The notes under the pieces: generated by a model
Databases searched by the model: none
Told to the model about the DNA's origin: nothing
What the model saw: only the letters and a program-made list of their open reading frames with translations
Assembly: GCA_024102815.1 (NCBI GenBank)
Contig: JAGFJJ010000018.1
Span: 1 to 64,000 of the forward strand
Length of the DNA: 64,000 nucleotides
Source: Phycisphaerae bacterium
GTDB taxonomy: Bacteria; Planctomycetota; Phycisphaerae; UBA1845
Direction of reading: 5' to 3'
In this document: one piece after another, positions 62,652-64,000 of the stretch
Numbering within the stretch: position 1 is the first letter of the stretch
Layout of the letters: each line of letters starts with the position of its first letter
Translations under genes and position numbers: made by a program

Positions 62652-64000
62652 CTACTGCGGATTCCAATCCGGCAGGCGGCCCGGCGTCCACGGCGCCCCG
62701 GCCTGCTCGAGCTTCTCCTCGACGCGGGATAGATCACGATCAATGCTCTTGAATTCGCTCAGCAGGTCGGCGAAAGCCTTGCTCGTGCGCTTGTAGTCTT
62801 CTCGCTGCGTTTGCGTCGGGGCCGAGGTGGAATACCACGAGCTGTACACGATGCTCATGGTGCGTTCCATGATGCTCAACGGCGACGGCTCGTCCCGGCC
62901 ACGCAGTGTCGGGTCGCCGGTCAGCTTGACCGAGGCGTCCGCCAGCCGCGTCTGGAGGTGCTCGATGTCCGTAAGGATCGAAGCGTCGGCGCCCGGGGTT
63001 TCGAGCACGGCCCGCTGGGCATGGGTCATGCGGCTCTTCATCTCGCCCACGACCTTGGCCGTCCCGCGAACCACGCGCTGCAGCTCGGCAACCTTCTTCT
63101 GAAAAGCCAGAAGCTCCGCTTGATCCGGAGCCGGAAGCGTCGCATTCTCCAGAGCGACCACCTCGAACGACTGCGGCTCCGTCATCGCCGTGAATTCTCC
63201 GTCACGGCTTAGCGCCAGAAACGCCTGGTACGTTCCCGGCAGAGCGAGCGGACCGGATCGATCCGGATCCCACGGTGCGGCCTCCTCGGTCTTGAGCTCT
63301 ATTGGGTCGGCCGAGGGATAACGCAAGTCCCAGCTTACACGGTGGATTCCCTTCTCTCGCGGAACCGGCAGACGACGAATCACGCCGCCGTTTTGATCCT
63401 GCACGACAAGCACCACCTGAGGCTGCTCTTCGCGATCTTCCGCCCGCAGATCGTCATAGGATGGATATTTGGGCTCCTTCCCGGCCTTGACCGCTTTCTT
63501 CTCCGCCTCCTGGCGCTCTTCCTTGAGCGTCTTGATCTTCTCCTTCAGGTAGACGGTGAACACCGCGCCGAATGGAGGGTTGGGCGCGGCGAAATAGGCC
63601 GCCCCCTGCCAGCCGCGGCCTTCACGCCCGCCCAGCCGGTTACGCTCGATGTAACGCAGCGCCGGTTTGATGGGGTAAATCGCCGCGTCCTTCTCCAGAA
63701 TGTCCGGCGTGGCCCGAAGCGGAGTGTAGTCGTCCAGAATGTAGAACCCCCGCCCGAACGTGGCGAGGACAAGATCATTCTCGCGCTCCTGGATTTCCAT
63801 GTCGCGAACGGCAATGGTGGGAATTCCGCCCTTGAGCTTGATCCACTTCTGCCCGCCGTCGCGCGTGAAATACACGCCGAATTCGGTGCCCACGAAGAGC
63901 AGCTCGGGAAGGACAGGATCCTCACGCAGTACGTAGGTATAGTCCTTGTTCGGCAGGTCCCCCGCGATCGACGTCCACGTGGCACCCCGGTCCGTGCTCT
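62652..64000 (-). CDS. BNR/sortilin-like repeat protein, C-terminal part (5' end beyond the window)
   Basis: The C-terminal 449 or so residues of a large protein. The frame continues to the right edge as STDRGATWTSIAGDLPNKDY followed by LFVGTEFGVYFTRDGGQKW, a BNR or sortilin/VPS10-type repeat with the Asp-box pattern. The middle part has a lysine- and glutamate-rich helix (about 63450-63540), then a beta-rich segment with RVSWDLRYPSAD and a long helical C-terminus. Related proteins are exported and bind glycans or polypeptides. The true start lies outside. Confidence 0.82.
   Translation of the reverse strand, partial: STDRGATWTSIAGDLPNKDYTYVLREDPVLPELLFVGTEFGVYFTRDGGQKWIKLKGGIPTIAVRDMEIQERENDLVLATFGRGFYILDDYTPLRATPDILEKDAAIYPIKPALRYIERNRLGGREGRGWQGAAYFAAPNPPFGAVFTVYLKEKIKTLKEERQEAEKKAVKAGKEPKYPSYDDLRAEDREEQPQVVLVVQDQNGGVIRRLPVPREKGIHRVSWDLRYPSADPIELKTEEAAPWDPDRSGPLALPGTYQAFLALSRDGEFTAMTEPQSFEVVALENATLPAPDQAELLAFQKKVAELQRVVRGTAKVVGEMKSRMTHAQRAVLETPGADASILTDIEHLQTRLADASVKLTGDPTLRGRDEPSPLSIMERTMSIVYSSWYSTSAPTQTQREDYKRTSKAFADLLSEFKSIDRDLSRVEEKLEQAGAPWTPGRLPDWNPQ

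Overview
The window is a 64 kb piece of a GC-rich (roughly 60% by eye) bacterial chromosome, densely coded on both strands. It has no rRNA, tRNA or CRISPR array that I can see and almost no mobile DNA, only the 5' end of an IS630-like transposase at the left edge. A member of the Planctomycetota, perhaps close to the Phycisphaerae, is the best guess. The reasons are paired membrane proteins with an N-terminal CxxCGYNLRGL...GRCPECG zinc ribbon, a Pkn-type kinase fused to TPRs, a propeller-transglutaminase protein, and free use of GTG and TTG starts. This placement is inference from gene content only.

Bases 1-12,100 look like a stress and envelope block. It holds a CBS-pair protein, an NAD-dependent epimerase, an exported protein with six BON domains, a PAS/GAF histidine kinase translationally coupled to a FixJ-type regulator and followed by an OmpR-type regulator, small lipoproteins, a CsbD-like protein, a WG-repeat protein, a DUF1328 peptide and a DUF318-type permease. 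Next (12,120-14,679) comes an NHEJ LigD broken into three overlapping genes in the order PE, LIG, POL. Bases 14,893-22,078 are a heavy-metal RND efflux operon (czcC-B-A type) flanked at both ends by small His-rich exported proteins. Bases 22,226-25,091 are a furA-katG pair whose KatG carries an export signal and whose furA seems to be read from a leaderless promoter.

Bases 25,364-45,106 mix signalling with central carbon metabolism. There is an MTA/SAH nucleosidase, a NarX/NarL-type pair sharing its GAF sensor with the first kinase, a CBS-ACT protein, a double PRC-barrel protein, 6-phosphofructokinase II, an AI-2E family membrane protein, a GH65 phosphorylase, 4-alpha-glucanotransferase, a SemiSWEET fused to a helical domain, a methyltransferase, a MarR regulator, a D-lactate dehydrogenase-like enzyme, an archaeal-type phosphoglycerate mutase and a sodium:solute symporter. 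Together they could take alpha-glucan or disaccharide through glycolysis to D-lactate under energy or oxygen stress. That is the most interesting system-level reading of the window.

Bases 45,166-64,000 are more housekeeping-like: a Ser/Thr kinase-TPR protein, propeller-transglutaminase, adenylate kinase, a parvulin-type PPIase, an MBL-fold hydrolase, a TPR lipoprotein, YidD with an acidic membrane-anchored partner, RsmE, a tandem PTPS, a diguanylate cyclase, a family 2 glycosyltransferase, the two zinc-ribbon membrane paralogues, a methyltransferase, and a BNR/sortilin-like protein that runs off the right edge.
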